64,000 nucleotides of DNA from Anoxybacillus amylolyticus (GCF_001634285.1 NZ_CP015440.1:1-64000), one strand, 5' to 3'; shown: positions 54,829-64,000, counted from the stretch's first letter. Made by a program: numbers and translations. Notes: generated by a model from the letters alone, not told the origin.

Positions 54829-56244
54829 TTGACAACATTTCATGAATTAGGATTAAGTAATGACGTAATGAAGGCGATTAGCCGAATGGGATTTGAAGAA
54901 ACAACCCCAATCCAAGCGGAAACGATTCCGCTTAGCTTGCAAAATAAAGACGTGATCGGACAGGCGCAAACAGGAACAGGGAAAACAGCAGCATTTGGCA
55001 TTCCGCTTGTTGAAAAAATTGACACAAAACAAGACGTTGTTCAGGGGCTTGTTGTTGCCCCGACTCGCGAATTAGCCATCCAAGTATCTGAGGAACTGTA
55101 TAAAATCGGTGCTATCAAGCGAGTGCGAGTCCTTCCAATCTACGGAGGGCAAGATATTGAACGACAAATTCGCGCGCTGAAAAAACGACCGCACATTATT
55201 GTCGGAACGCCTGGTCGGATTATTGACCACATCAACCGGAAAACACTTCGGTTAGAGCATGTGCACACCGTTGTATTAGATGAAGCAGATGAAATGCTCA
55301 ATATGGGGTTTGTCGAAGACATCGAAGCGATTTTAAGCAATGTACCGACGGAAAGACAAACGCTGCTTTTCTCAGCGACGATGCCAGAACCGATTCGTCG
55401 AATTGCGGAGCGGTTTATGAACAATCCGCATCTAGTCAAAGTGAAAGCAAAAGAAATGACCGTTCCAAACATCGAACAATACTACTTAGAAGTACAGGAA
55501 AAGAAAAAATTCGATATTTTAACGCGCTTGCTTGATATCCAAGCACCAGAACTAGCGATTGTGTTCGGGCGGACGAAACGGCGCGTCGATGAGCTGGCCG
55601 AGGCTCTCAACTTGCGCGGATATGCCGCAGAAGGCATTCATGGCGATTTAAGCCAAGCGAAACGCTTGTCGGTACTCCGTAAATTCAAAGAAGGATCGAT
55701 TGAAATTTTAGTCGCGACGGACGTAGCCGCGCGCGGTCTAGATATTTCTGGCGTTACGCACGTGTACAATTTTGATATTCCACAAGACCCAGAAAGTTAC
55801 GTTCATCGTATCGGCCGGACAGGTCGGGCGGGAAAAACAGGCGTAGCGATGACGTTTGTTACTCCACGGGAAATTGGTCAGCTGCATAACATTGAACGGA
55901 CGACGAAGCGGAAAATGGAGCGGATGAAACCGCCAACGCTCGATGAGGCGCTGGAAGGACAACAACGTCTTGCGATTGAAAAATTATTGTCTATTGTTGA
56001 GAACGAAAACTTATCCTTCTATAAGCAGGCAGCGGAAGAGTTGTTAGAAGAGCACGACTCCGTTTCTCTAGTCGCAGCATGTATTAAGATGTTAACGAAA
56101 GAGCCGGACACGACGCCGGTGAAATTGACAGAAGAACCACCGCTTCCGGCGAAAAAAGAGAAAAAACGCGTCAATCGAAAAAGCGGGCAACCGACAGAAG
56201 CGACTCGCAACCGTCAACCGAAAAAACGGCGCGTAGCACGATAA
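54829..56244 (+). CDS. cshA: DEAD-box RNA helicase CshA
   Basis: 471 aa; TTG start 54829 after AAAAGGAG. All helicase motifs are present: Q motif [13 protein letters not shown], motif [10 protein letters not shown], Ia [12 protein letters not shown] in [12 protein letters not shown], and motif [16 protein letters not shown] basic C-terminal tail ends KKRRVAR. Unwinds RNA in ribosome assembly and mRNA decay, with cold-shock functions. Confidence 0.97.
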   Translation: MTTFHELGLSNDVMKAISRMGFEETTPIQAETIPLSLQNKDVIGQAQTGTGKTAAFGIPLVEKIDTKQDVVQGLVVAPTRELAIQVSEELYKIGAIKRVRVLPIYGGQDIERQIRALKKRPHIIVGTPGRIIDHINRKTLRLEHVHTVVLDEADEMLNMGFVEDIEAILSNVPTERQTLLFSATMPEPIRRIAERFMNNPHLVKVKAKEMTVPNIEQYYLEVQEKKKFDILTRLLDIQAPELAIVFGRTKRRVDELAEALNLRGYAAEGIHGDLSQAKRLSVLRKFKEGSIEILVATDVAARGLDISGVTHVYNFDIPQDPESYVHRIGRTGRAGKTGVAMTFVTPREIGQLHNIERTTKRKMERMKPPTLDEALEGQQRLAIEKLLSIVENENLSFYKQAAEELLEEHDSVSLVAACIKMLTKEPDTTPVKLTEEPPLPAKKEKKRVNRKSGQPTEATRNRQPKKRRVAR

Positions 56245-56245
56245 A

Positions 56246-56272
56246 AACGATGCATTTCGCATCGTTTTTTCC
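56246..56272 (+). terminator. cshA terminator
   Basis: AACGATGC/GCATCGTT stem closing on a short loop, then TTTTTT. Confidence 0.88.
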
Positions 56273-56289
56273 ATTTTTCGATAGGAGCG

Positions 56290-56880
56290 TTAGTTTAGAC
56301 GAACGACGACAAACGGCGCTAAAATCGCTCCGCTGAAAAAACCGAACAGGTGCGCGATTGTATTCATATGTGGGAAAGTGAACGTCATGGCGAACCCAGC
56401 GACAAGTGCACCAAAGACAATTCGCGCATTCTCACGATGGACCAACTGCGGATGGAAAAGCGCGAGGTAACTGTAAACGCCTAGTATACCAAATATTGCC
56501 CCTGAAGCCCCGAGATGGCTATATATGATCGGAGCGAAACAAAAGGTGGCGACATTCGCTAATATCCCGCTTCCAACATAGGTTACCAGAAACAGCTTTT
56601 TTCCGATCGTTTTTTCTAATGCTGGTCCAAAAAGCAACAAAGAAAAGGAATTGGCGACAACATGTCCGAATTGAGCATGCAAAAAAAGGGAAGTCGCAAG
56701 TCGCCAATACTCTCCTTTAGCGATTGCCGCATTGAACCCGACGAACGTATCGAGAAAACGATCGGCTAATGGATGAGGAATGACAGTAAATAAAAACACG
56801 ACAAGATTTACTGCAACAATGATAGAAACGATTGGATATGAGCGAATAAACGTCAGCGGTGATTCTGTGCGAATAAACAT
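56290..56880 (-). CDS. Rhomboid-family intramembrane serine protease (YdcA-like)
   Basis: 196 aa, six membrane helices. The catalytic Ser is in LGASGAIFGILG (about residue 128) and the His in NTIAHLFGFFSG (about 176); FLHAQFGHVVANSFSLL is the L1 signature. Divergent from acpS and convergent with cshA, as ydcA in B. subtilis. Confidence 0.9.
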   Translation of the reverse strand: MFIRTESPLTFIRSYPIVSIIVAVNLVVFLFTVIPHPLADRFLDTFVGFNAAIAKGEYWRLATSLFLHAQFGHVVANSFSLLLFGPALEKTIGKKLFLVTYVGSGILANVATFCFAPIIYSHLGASGAIFGILGVYSYLALFHPQLVHRENARIVFGALVAGFAMTFTFPHMNTIAHLFGFFSGAILAPFVVVRLN

Positions 56881-56945
56881 CGTATCGCTCCTTTGAGATG
56901 GCTTGGTTACAAAAATATATGCAAAAAAAGGGAGGATAGAAGCAT

Positions 56946-57302
56946 ATGATTATCGGAGTTGGCATCGATATTATTGAATTAGCGCGAATCGAAAAATTCA
57001 TCGCAAAAGAAAAATTTATTGCCCGCATTTTAACAGAACGAGAGAAAACTCTTCTAGCTCGATTATCTGGGCGGAGAAAAGTCGAATTTTTAGCAGGGAG
57101 ATTTGCGGCAAAAGAGGCGTATGCAAAAGCGCTTGGGACAGGAATCGGCAAGGAAGTGTCGTTTCAAGACATCGAAGTGATAAATGATGAATATGGGAAA
57201 CCGGCTATCGTATCGCCTACCGAACACCAAGTGCATGTATCTATTTCCCATAGTCAGGAGTATGCTGTAGCTCAAGTAATTATTGAACGCTTGTCATGCT
57301 AG
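56946..57302 (+). CDS. acpS: Holo-acyl-carrier-protein synthase
   Basis: 118 aa. [14 protein letters not shown] at the start holds the Mg-binding Asp, and [19 protein letters not shown] is the second conserved motif. Transfers phosphopantetheine from CoA to ACP. ATG 56946 follows AAGGGAGGATAG. Confidence 0.97.
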   Translation: MIIGVGIDIIELARIEKFIAKEKFIARILTEREKTLLARLSGRRKVEFLAGRFAAKEAYAKALGTGIGKEVSFQDIEVINDEYGKPAIVSPTEHQVHVSISHSQEYAVAQVIIERLSC

Positions 57303-57393
57303 TCTGCATATTCACCCAAGCTGTCTCATATATTGATAGTGCAAAAAAGGAGCGCGTCTCCTAACGCTCATATGAGGCAAAGGGGTTGAAAAC

Positions 57394-58407
57394 ATGAGGA
57401 AAAACTTGTTTCGCGTATTGTTAGGCATCATGTTGCTTATCGCATTAGCTGGATGCGGGACAAAATCACAAGGGGATGTCATCAAAGCACTCGATGAAAA
57501 AATGAACGACCTTACTAGCTATCAAGCGAAGGCGAAGCTGACGCTGAAGACGGGAACAGAGCCGCAAGTATATGACGTCGAGATTTGGTATAAAGAGCCG
57601 GCATATTACCGTGTAAGCTTGAAAAACGCAGAAAAAGATCAAAGCCAAATGATTTTACGCAATGACGAGGGAGTGTTTGTCATTACCCCTGCGTTGAACA
57701 AAACGTTCCGTTTCCAAAGCGATTGGCCAAAAAACAGCAGCCAAGCGTATTTGTATGAATCGCTCATTAAAGACATTTTAAGCGACAAAAAAGCAAACTT
57801 TAAAGCGACCAAAGATTATTACGTCTTCGAAACAAAAACAAACTATCCAAACAGCAAAATCATTCCACGCCAAGAAATTAAATTAAGCAAAAAAGACTTG
57901 TCGCCAGTATCGGTGAAAGTGATGGACCCAGACATGAACGCCTTATTAACGGTTGAATTTTCCAAAGTAGAGTTTAATAAAAAATTTGACAAAGATGCGT
58001 TTGACACGACGAAAAATATGACGGGTGCTCGCCTCGAAATTCCAACGATGGCAAAACCGAAAAACGAGGCGTTAGAAGTGATGTATCCGGTGAGCTTACC
58101 AGAAGGGGTTGAACAAATCGACGAAAAAGAAGTGGCGACAGAGAACGGAAAACGGATGATTATGACGTTTGGCGGGAAAAAAGCGTTTACGCTCGTGCAA
58201 GAAACAGCGCGTGTGCTTCCAGCATCTAACACAGCCGTACTAGTCAACGGCGAACCGGTCGATTTAGGATTTGCGGTCGGAGCATTGACCGATCATTCGC
58301 TTACTTGGACGTACAAAGGGATTGAGTTTATGATTGCCTCCAATGATTTGACAAGGGAAGAAATGGTGATGATAGCCCGTTCTGTGCAAGGAAAAGCAGT
58401 GAAATAG
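57394..58407 (+). CDS. Outer-leaflet lipoprotein of the LolA/YdcC type
   Basis: 337 aa. Signal peptide with lipobox LALAGCG (Cys about 21), then a LolA/LppX-like beta fold (CGTKSQGDVIKALDEKMNDL, EIWYKEPAYYRVSLKN). B. subtilis YdcC sits in the same place between acpS and alr. It may handle lipids during spore formation or growth; the exact role is not known. Confidence 0.88.
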   Translation: MRKNLFRVLLGIMLLIALAGCGTKSQGDVIKALDEKMNDLTSYQAKAKLTLKTGTEPQVYDVEIWYKEPAYYRVSLKNAEKDQSQMILRNDEGVFVITPALNKTFRFQSDWPKNSSQAYLYESLIKDILSDKKANFKATKDYYVFETKTNYPNSKIIPRQEIKLSKKDLSPVSVKVMDPDMNALLTVEFSKVEFNKKFDKDAFDTTKNMTGARLEIPTMAKPKNEALEVMYPVSLPEGVEQIDEKEVATENGKRMIMTFGGKKAFTLVQETARVLPASNTAVLVNGEPVDLGFAVGALTDHSLTWTYKGIEFMIASNDLTREEMVMIARSVQGKAVK

Positions 58408-58416
58408 CAACGATCG

Positions 58417-58448
58417 TGCAGGCTCTTTCGTTGAGCCTGTTTTCTTTT
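58417..58448 (+). terminator. Terminator after the lipoprotein gene
   Basis: GCAGGCTC/GAGCCTG stem with a 7-nt loop and TTTTC. Confidence 0.8.
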
Positions 58449-58451
58449 TGG

Positions 58452-58480
58452 TTGACATCTGTTCACTGAACGATAATAAT
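58452..58480 (+). promoter_or_regulatory. Promoter of alr
   Basis: TTGACA (58452-58457), then TAATAA at 58474-58479 with a 16-bp spacer. The spacer holds the palindrome GTTCACTGAAC. Confidence 0.7.
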
Positions 58481-58517
58481 TTTTTTATAACTACGGGGAG
58501 AAGGAAGGATTGACACC

Positions 58518-59675
58518 ATGTTTCACCGAGATACTTGGGCAGAAGTGGATCTCGATGCGATTTTTCATAACGTTGCTTCTTTGCGATCGTTTTTACCGAA
58601 GGAAACGGCTATTATGGCAGTCGTAAAAGCGAATGCGTATGGTCATGGCGATGCGCAAGTCGCCAAAACAGCTTTAGAGGCTGGGGCGTCGCATTTGGCA
58701 GTTGCCTTTTTAGACGAGGCACTTGCGTTGCGGCAAAAAGGCATGCATGCGCCGATTCTTGTCTTAGGGGCAACTCGGCCAGAGGACGTTGATTTAGCTG
58801 CTGAAAAACGAATTGCGCTCACTGTCTTTCAACAAGAATGGTTAGAGGAAGCAAAGCAACACCATCAAAGTGGCTTACCGGTGTTGTTTCATTTGAAAAT
58901 GGATACAGGGATGGGAAGGTTAGGAGTAAAAGAGGAAGAAGAAACGAAGCGTATTGTGGCGATGATTGACGCCTACCCGCATTTTTTGCTTGAAGGCGTG
59001 TACACACACTTTGCCACAGCAGATGAAATCAATACGGATTATTTTTCTTTTCAATACGAAACCTTTCTGCGCATGCTCGAATGGCTGCCGTACCGACCGA
59101 AATGGGTTCACTGCGGCAATAGTGCAACGAGTCTGCGATTTCCGACTAAAGTGTTCAATATCGTTCGCTTTGGGATTGCGATGTACGGACTATCTCCGTC
59201 ACTTGCCATCAAACCGTATTTACCATTTACCCTAAAGGAAGCGTTTTCGCTTCATAGCCGCGTGGTTCATGTAAAACGTCTATTGCCAGGAGAAAAAGTA
59301 AGCTACGGTGCCACATATACAGCAGAACAAGAAGAATGGGTAGGGACGGTTCCGATCGGTTATGCGGACGGGTGGATTCGGAAACTTCAGAACTTTCATG
59401 TATTAGTAAACGGGGAAAAGGTACCGATTATCGGGCGAATTTGCATGGATCAACTGATGATTCGACTGCCGTCATACGTACCAATAGGAACAAAAGTCAC
59501 CCTTATCGGGCAACAAGCGGATGAAAAAATTACGATGGATGAAGTGGCGCAATATTTAGACACTATCAACTACGAAATCCCTTGTACGATAAGTTACCGC
59601 GTGCCTCGTATTTTTTTGCGAAACAAGAGTATAATGGAAGTGAGAAATGCTGTTTTAGATGGCAATAATGTATAA
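58518..59675 (+). CDS. alr: Alanine racemase
   Basis: 385 aa. The PLP lysine is in AVVKANAYGHG (about residue 39), MDTGMGRLG is in the barrel, and the catalytic Tyr is in KVSYGATYTAEQ (about 265). Makes D-Ala for Ddl. Followed by the toxin-antitoxin pair as in Bacillus. Confidence 0.97.
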   Translation: MFHRDTWAEVDLDAIFHNVASLRSFLPKETAIMAVVKANAYGHGDAQVAKTALEAGASHLAVAFLDEALALRQKGMHAPILVLGATRPEDVDLAAEKRIALTVFQQEWLEEAKQHHQSGLPVLFHLKMDTGMGRLGVKEEEETKRIVAMIDAYPHFLLEGVYTHFATADEINTDYFSFQYETFLRMLEWLPYRPKWVHCGNSATSLRFPTKVFNIVRFGIAMYGLSPSLAIKPYLPFTLKEAFSLHSRVVHVKRLLPGEKVSYGATYTAEQEEWVGTVPIGYADGWIRKLQNFHVLVNGEKVPIIGRICMDQLMIRLPSYVPIGTKVTLIGQQADEKITMDEVAQYLDTINYEIPCTISYRVPRIFLRNKSIMEVRNAVLDGNNV

Positions 59676-59724
59676 ATAAACATTTTTTTCAGACGATAAC
59701 GTATAGAAGAGAAGGAAATGAACT

Positions 59725-59754
59725 TTGCAGCGCCTTCATTTAATGGTATTATAA
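59725..59754 (+). promoter_or_regulatory. Candidate promoter of ndoAI-ndoA
   Basis: TTGCAG (59725-59730) and TTATAA (59749-59754), 18-bp spacer, 45 bp before the antitoxin start. A moderate match. Confidence 0.5.
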
Positions 59755-59799
59755 AATGGGAGCGATTAATTGGCTGCAGTTTCGTGGAGGTGTATGTTC

Positions 59800-60081
59800 G
59801 TGTCTGAATCTAGCGCAACAACGGAAATCGTCGTTCGCTTGCCCCAAGCGCTGTTAACCGAATTGGATGGCCTTGTCAAACAAGAGAACGGTAATCGCAA
59901 TGAACTCATTTACCAAGCGACAAAAATGTATATTCGCGAACGGAAGAAAAGGCAAATTCGTGAGGCGATGAGACGCGGTTACATGGAAATGGCGAAAATC
60001 AATTTATCCATTGCATCGGAAGCATTTTTAGCAGAATATGAGGCCGACCACACCGTTGAACGTTTAGTTAGCGGGGGGTAA
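59800..60081 (+). CDS. ndoAI: Antitoxin EndoAI (ribbon-helix-helix, MazE-like)
   Basis: 93 aa from GTG 59800, seven bases after GGAGGTG, the same length as B. subtilis EndoAI ([20 protein letters not shown]). Ribbon-helix-helix N-terminus and the conserved end [13 protein letters not shown] and TVERLVSGG that contacts the toxin. Neutralises EndoA. Four bp before ndoA. Confidence 0.95.
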   Translation: MSESSATTEIVVRLPQALLTELDGLVKQENGNRNELIYQATKMYIRERKKRQIREAMRRGYMEMAKINLSIASEAFLAEYEADHTVERLVSGG

Positions 60082-60085
60082 TGCT

Positions 60086-60436
60086 TTGATTGTCAAACGT
60101 GGCGACGTTTATTTTGCGGATCTTTCCCCTGTCGTTGGCTCGGAACAAGGAGGCGTTCGTCCGGTATTGGTCATTCAAAATGACATCGGAAACAGGTTTA
60201 GCCCGACGGTCATTGTGGCGGCGATTACAGCCCAAATCCAAAAAGCGAAGCTGCCGACGCATGTCGAAATTGACGCAAAACGCTACGGGTTTGAGCGAGA
60301 TTCCGTCATTCTTTTAGAGCAAATTCGGACGATTGACAAACAGCGGCTAACGGATAAAATTACTCACCTAGACGATGAAATGATGGATAAAGTAGACGAA
60401 GCACTGCAAATTAGCTTAGGACTTATCGATTTTTAA
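60086..60436 (+). CDS. ndoA: mRNA endoribonuclease EndoA (MazF)
   Basis: 116 aa; TTG start 60086. MazF fold: [32 protein letters not shown] and [11 protein letters not shown]. Cuts mRNA at UACAU in B. subtilis. The pair is a chromosomal toxin-antitoxin system conserved in this position. Confidence 0.97.
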   Translation: MIVKRGDVYFADLSPVVGSEQGGVRPVLVIQNDIGNRFSPTVIVAAITAQIQKAKLPTHVEIDAKRYGFERDSVILLEQIRTIDKQRLTDKITHLDDEMMDKVDEALQISLGLIDF

Positions 60437-60495
60437 TCAACAAAGGGCAGGTCGCTTTCGATCTGTCCGGTGAGAAAATAAAGGATGGATGTCAG

Positions 60496-60532
60496 AAAAT
60501 AGCTGCATCATTGTAGCTATTTTTATTTTTTG
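60496..60532 (+). terminator. ndoA terminator
   Basis: AAAATAGCT/AGCTATTTT stem with a 10-nt loop followed by a T-rich run. Confidence 0.75.
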
Positions 60533-60565
60533 GTAAAATAACCATTATTACGTAGTTGGAGGTTC

Positions 60566-62734
60566 ATGAGATTGGAAAGAAGAGAAGCACTTATTCAGCT
60601 TATCGCCCGTGAGCTAGGATTTTCTAAGAAACAAGTGCACGCTGTTATTTCGCTTTTTGAAGAAGGAAATACTGTCCCGTTTATCGCGCGGTATAGGAAA
60701 GAATTCACTGGTGCGTTAGACGAAGTGCAAATTCGCGATGTGCTCGAAAGATGGCATTATTTACAACAACTTGAACAGCGAAAAGAAGAAGTGATCCGCC
60801 TCATTGAAGAACAAGGAAAACTCACCAAGGAATTGAAAAACGAAATTGAGAAGGCAACGAAACTGCAGCAAGTCGAAGATTTATACCGTCCGTACAAACA
60901 AAAACGGCGAACGAAAGCAACTGTTGCGAAAGAGAAAGGGTTAGAGCCGTTAGCAGAATGGCTTTTTTCTTTTCCGATGGCTCCACTCCCAAAAGAAAAA
61001 GCGAAAGAATTTATTAATGTTGAAAAAGGGGTAGAAACGGACGAAGAAGCGTTGCAAGGCGCAAAAGATATTATTGCAGAGCGCATTTCAGATGACGCCT
61101 CCATTCGACAATGGGTTCGCTCACAAACATGGAAAAAAGGCGTTGTAGTTGCAAACGGGAAAGACGTGGAAAAGGACGAAAAGAACCTATACGAAATGTA
61201 TTACAACTACGAAGAACCAGTGCATAAAATCGTCCCTCACCGAATTTTAGCCCTTAATCGCGGTGAAAAAGAAGATGTGTTGCGTGTGTCGATTCAAGCA
61301 CCAGTCGGAGACATTATTGATTACATAAAAGCGAACGTAATTGGCAATGAGCAATCTCCAGCTGCGCCTTTTGTGGCAGATGCCATTGAAGATAGCTACA
61401 AACGATTAATCGAACCATCGATTGAACGGGATATTCGCAATGAGCTAACCGAAAAAGCAGAAGAGCGAGCCATTCATATTTTCGCTGAAAATTTACGGAA
61501 TTTATTACTGCAGCCGCCACTAAAAGGAAAAATTGTGCTCGGCGTCGATCCTGCGTACCGCACGGGTTGCAAGCTGGCGGTCGTTGATGAAACAGGGAAA
61601 CTGCTGAAAATAGATGTCATTTACCCGCATCCCCCGCAAGCGAAGCGAGAAGAAGCGGAACAAAAATTAGTTCGTCTCCTTCAAGAATATGGGGTGCAAA
61701 TGATTGCGATTGGCAATGGAACCGCCTCGCGAGAAACAGAGCAATTTGTTGCAGACACGCTCCGAAAGCTTAACCAAGAAATTTTTTATCTTATTGTCAA
61801 CGAAGCAGGTGCGAGCGTCTATTCGGCTTCGGATTTAGCGCGTCAGGAGTTTCCGGATTTACAAGTCGAGGAACGGAGTGCTGTTTCCATCGCGCGTCGT
61901 GTCCAAGATCCGTTGGCAGAGCTAGTTAAAATTGACCCAAAATCCGTCGGGGTCGGTCAATATCAACACGACGTTTCGCAAAAGAAATTAGAAGAATCGC
62001 TAAGGTTTATCGTGGAAACAGTAGTAAACCAAGTCGGTGTCAATGTGAACACCGCCTCTGTTTCATTGCTACAATATGTATCTGGACTATCTAAAACGGT
62101 AGCAGAAAACATTGTCAAACGAAGAGAAGAACAAGGGAAGTTTAAAAATCGCAACGAGTTAAAAGCCATTCCACGGCTTGGAGCAAAAACGTACGAACAG
62201 TGTATTGGGTTTTTACGCATTATGGATGGAGAAGAACCGCTTGATCGAACCTCGATCCATCCTGAACGATACGAGGAAGTAAAAAAGTTGTTACAGCAAA
62301 TGGGGTTTACGACTGAAAACATTGGAAGCAATGAGTTGAGGGAAGCATTGCAACAACTGCCGTTGCGAGAAACGTCCGAGGAGCTTGGCATAGGGGAATT
62401 AACGTTAAAAGATATCGTTGATGCGTTAATTCGTCCCGAACGCGACCCACGGGACGAACTACCGAAACCGTTGTTGCGAAAGGATATCTTAAAAATGGAA
62501 GATTTGCAAAAAGGGATGGAGCTTGAAGGAACCGTACGTAACGTCGTTGATTTTGGCGTTTTTATCGATATCGGCGTCAAACAAGACGGTCTTGTCCACA
62601 TTTCCAAATTGAGCAAACAATATGTTCGCCACCCGCTCGATGTTGTGTCTGTCGGAGAAGTGGTGAAAGTTTGGGTCGAAAGTGTCGACGTTGCAAAAGG
62701 AAGAATTTCTCTATCTATGCTCCCCCTAGAATAA
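60566..62734 (+). CDS. tex: Tex-family RNA-binding protein
   Basis: 722 aa. N-terminal Tex helical part (FSKKQVHAVISLFEEGNTVP), a YqgF/RuvC-like domain (GVDPAYRTGCKLAVVDETG), helix-hairpin-helix region (NTASVSLLQYVSGLSKTVAE) and a C-terminal S1 domain (GMELEGTVRNVVDFGVFIDI). Transcription-associated RNA-binding protein, B. subtilis YdcI. ATG after TTGGAGG. Confidence 0.96.
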   Translation: MRLERREALIQLIARELGFSKKQVHAVISLFEEGNTVPFIARYRKEFTGALDEVQIRDVLERWHYLQQLEQRKEEVIRLIEEQGKLTKELKNEIEKATKLQQVEDLYRPYKQKRRTKATVAKEKGLEPLAEWLFSFPMAPLPKEKAKEFINVEKGVETDEEALQGAKDIIAERISDDASIRQWVRSQTWKKGVVVANGKDVEKDEKNLYEMYYNYEEPVHKIVPHRILALNRGEKEDVLRVSIQAPVGDIIDYIKANVIGNEQSPAAPFVADAIEDSYKRLIEPSIERDIRNELTEKAEERAIHIFAENLRNLLLQPPLKGKIVLGVDPAYRTGCKLAVVDETGKLLKIDVIYPHPPQAKREEAEQKLVRLLQEYGVQMIAIGNGTASRETEQFVADTLRKLNQEIFYLIVNEAGASVYSASDLARQEFPDLQVEERSAVSIARRVQDPLAELVKIDPKSVGVGQYQHDVSQKKLEESLRFIVETVVNQVGVNVNTASVSLLQYVSGLSKTVAENIVKRREEQGKFKNRNELKAIPRLGAKTYEQCIGFLRIMDGEEPLDRTSIHPERYEEVKKLLQQMGFTTENIGSNELREALQQLPLRETSEELGIGELTLKDIVDALIRPERDPRDELPKPLLRKDILKMEDLQKGMELEGTVRNVVDFGVFIDIGVKQDGLVHISKLSKQYVRHPLDVVSVGEVVKVWVESVDVAKGRISLSMLPLE

Positions 62735-62763
62735 CGAAAAGCGGGGACGATTGAATGTTTCAC

Positions 62764-62797
62764 AAAAAGCACTGCTTTTACGAGCAGTGCTTTTTAT
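62764..62797. terminator. Bidirectional terminator between tex and cmpA
   Basis: AAAAAGCACTGCT/AGCAGTGCTTTTT, 13-bp stem with A and T runs. The cmpA stop codon lies in its loop, so the last codons of cmpA form one arm. Confidence 0.85.
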
Positions 62798-62891
62798 AGT
62801 AAAAAAACCAGCATTGATTTAGTAATTTAATTTGATAGCGATTTTTTTCGAAATAAGCACGCCGCATCTGATTTTTTAACCAAGTTGGCAT
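62778..62891 (-). CDS. cmpA: Cortex morphogenetic protein CmpA
   Basis: 37 aa starting at ATG 62891: MPTWLKNQMRRAYFEKNRYQ, then IKLLNQCWFFYYKKHCS. It matches the 37-residue B. subtilis CmpA along its whole length and has the same place between tex (ydcI) and the SprT gene. CmpA acts with ClpXP as a quality-control adaptor for SpoIVA in spore envelope assembly. The longer open frame upstream is not needed. Confidence 0.95.
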   Translation of the reverse strand: MPTWLKNQMRRAYFEKNRYQIKLLNQCWFFYYKKHCS

Positions 62892-62972
62892 TAACATACC
62901 CTCCATTTCGAAAAGGTAGTATATAATGTATGTATCGAATAGCTGTCCTGTGTCAGAAAAGGTGGAAAAAAC

Positions 62973-63437
62973 ATGGAACAAAATGAATTACAACAACTAG
63001 TAGAAACAATATCATGGCAGTTTTTCCAAAAGCCATTTCGCCATCAAGCAATATTTAATTCGCGGCTGCGCACAACAGGTGGGCGATATTTATTACGCTC
63101 GCATAACATCGAAATTAACCCGAAACATTACGAGACATTCGGTAAAGAAGAACTTATTTCGATTATTAAACACGAACTGTGTCATTACCATCTTCATTTA
63201 GAAGGGAAAGGATATCGTCATCGAGATCGTGACTTTCGGGAACTGTTACAGAAAGTGAACGCTCCTCGTTATTGCCAGCCACTGCCGAGCAGAAGAAAAT
63301 CAGTTCAACCGATATATACATATATTTGTGTGCAATGCAGCTTTGTTTATCAAAGAAAAAGAAAAGTGAATACAAATCGTTACGTTTGCGGAAAATGTAA
63401 AGGGACGTTAAAAATAATGGAATCGAAATTTTTTTAA
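62973..63437 (+). CDS. SprT-family zinc metalloprotease-like protein (YdcK)
   Basis: 154 aa. Zincin motif [12 protein letters not shown] (about residue 68) and a C-terminal zinc ribbon ([14 protein letters not shown] and CGKCKG). Related to the Spartan DNA-protein crosslink proteases; function in Bacillus unknown. ATG after AAAGGTGG, divergent from cmpA. Confidence 0.9.
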   Translation: MEQNELQQLVETISWQFFQKPFRHQAIFNSRLRTTGGRYLLRSHNIEINPKHYETFGKEELISIIKHELCHYHLHLEGKGYRHRDRDFRELLQKVNAPRYCQPLPSRRKSVQPIYTYICVQCSFVYQRKRKVNTNRYVCGKCKGTLKIMESKFF

Positions 63438-63444
63438 AAACGTA

Positions 63445-63473
63445 TTGACAATGATTAAATAGATGTGTTAAAT
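63445..63473 (+). promoter_or_regulatory. tRNA promoter 1
   Basis: TTGACA (63445-63450), 17-bp spacer, TTAAAT (63468-63473). A small hairpin GCCGTCGTTGAACGGC lies between this and promoter 2. Confidence 0.65.
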
Positions 63474-63515
63474 TATAAAAGCCGTCGTTGAACGGCAGCG
63501 AAAAATAAAAAGTAG

Positions 63516-63544
63516 TTGACAATTTAATAATCCCTCACTATAAT
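63516..63544 (+). promoter_or_regulatory. tRNA promoter 2, full consensus
   Basis: TTGACA (63516-63521), 17-bp spacer, TATAAT (63539-63544): a perfect SigA promoter 30 bp before tRNA-Asn. Confidence 0.92.
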
Positions 63545-63574
63545 TAAAAACAGTCAGGATATAATAGATGAAAT

Positions 63575-63649
63575 TCCGCAATAGCTCAGCGGTAGAGCAA
63601 CCGGCTGTTAACCGGTAGGTCGTAGGTTCGAATCCTACTTGCGGAGCCA
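63575..63649 (+). tRNA. tRNA-Asn (GTT)
   Basis: Acceptor TCCGCAA pairs with TTGCGGA, anticodon GTT in CTGTTAA, encoded CCA. Confidence 0.95.
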
Positions 63650-63652
63650 TTA

Positions 63653-63745
63653 GGAGAAGTACCCAAGTGGCTGAAGGGGACGGTTTGCTAAACCGTTAGG
63701 TCGTGGTTTCGCGGCGCGCGGGTTCAAATCCCGCCTTCTCCGCCA
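63653..63745 (+). tRNA. tRNA-Ser (GCT)
   Basis: Class II tRNA with a long variable arm, acceptor GGAGAAG pairs with CTTCTCC, anticodon GCT, encoded CCA. Confidence 0.95.
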
Positions 63746-63761
63746 CGTTGAGATATATTTT

Positions 63762-63833
63762 GGCCCGTTGGTCAAGTGGTTAAGACACCGCCCTTTCACG
63801 GCGGTAACACGGGTTCGAATCCCGTACGGGTCA
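63762..63833 (+). tRNA. tRNA-Glu (TTC)
   Basis: Acceptor GGCCCGT pairs with ACGGGTC, anticodon loop CTTTCAC (TTC). No CCA encoded. Confidence 0.95.
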
Positions 63834-63884
63834 TCCAATTTGTGGGGGGATGGAAAATTACCGTCTCCCATTTTATTCGGCTAT

Positions 63885-63957
63885 GGAGGATTAGCTCAGC
63901 TGGGAGAGCACTTGCCTTACAAGCAAGGGGTCGGCGGTTCGATCCCGTCATCCTCCA
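63885..63957 (+). tRNA. tRNA-Val (TAC)
   Basis: Identical in body to the tRNA-Val at 60-135, but without encoded CCA. Confidence 0.95.
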
Positions 63958-63975
63958 TTGCTTCTGAATATATAA

Positions 63976-64000
63976 GGTCCCGTAGTGTAGTGGTTAACAT
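63976..64000 (+). tRNA. tRNA-Asp, 5' part, cut by window edge
   Basis: GGTCCCGTAGTGTAGTGGTT is the 5' end typical of tRNA-Asp in Bacillus. The anticodon lies outside the window, so the amino acid is inferred. Confidence 0.75.

Overview
The window is chromosomal DNA of a spore-forming Firmicute of the Anoxybacillus/Geobacillus group; Anoxybacillus is my best guess. Conserved Bacillus gene blocks (sigW-rsiW-cdaA-cdaR-glmM-glmS; ddl-murF-cshA-rhomboid-acpS-ydcC-alr-ndoAI-ndoA-tex-cmpA-sprT), strong Shine-Dalgarno sites, frequent GTG/TTG starts and sporulation genes (ytaF, spo0M, cmpA, half of sigK) support this. Layout. 1-1.4 kb: tRNA array (Glu, Val, Thr, Tyr, Gln, Lys, Gly, Ala) holding two odd 147-bp units in which a 5' piece of a tRNA gene is repeated around a shared ~80-nt structured sequence. 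1.4-9.9 kb: IS200/IS605-like remnant, rocF, the SigW envelope-stress sigma factor with its own SigW promoter and anti-sigma factor, the c-di-AMP cyclase pair cdaA-cdaR, and glmM-glmS with a glmS ribozyme. 9.9-14.5 kb: a thioesterase and metE, cut by an IS4-type element with a 9-bp target duplication; its cobalamin riboswitch and terminator are intact. 14.5-20.9 kb: an AT-rich, probably acquired cluster of a 39-codon putative precursor peptide, three divergent SagB/nitroreductase-like proteins and an MFS exporter, with an IS630 element inside it. I see no YcaO cyclodehydratase, so this is a candidate unusual RiPP system. 20.9-28.1 kb: a graveyard of IS pieces, truncated genes, the 3' half of sigK (broken at the position of the B. 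subtilis skin junction), two nuclease-toxin tails with immunity genes, a 193-bp MITE, a second IS630 and an FtsX permease tail. 28.4-39.5 kb: the lia envelope-stress operon (liaI-H-F-S-R), a TipAS-type MerR regulator, ltaS, a c-di-AMP (ydaO) riboswitch with the potassium transporter kimA, ytaF and spo0M. 39.5-46.3 kb: a circular-bacteriocin locus (circularin A/uberolysin type: small immunity-like protein, precursor, large membrane protein, SpoIIM-family protein, ABC ATPase) between two same-orientation copies of one IS. 46.3-63.4 kb: murG, a polysaccharide deacetylase/DedA/glycosyltransferase operon, ddl-murF, an IS1380 element, and the cshA-to-sprT core block. 63.4-64 kb: a second tRNA array behind two promoters. 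Themes: cell-envelope synthesis and stress (SigW, Lia, LtaS, MurG, Ddl, MurF, GlmM/S, Alr), c-di-AMP signalling at both enzyme and riboswitch level, and heavy IS activity that has broken metE, toxins and transporters. The two bacteriocin-like clusters both lie in the IS-rich parts.
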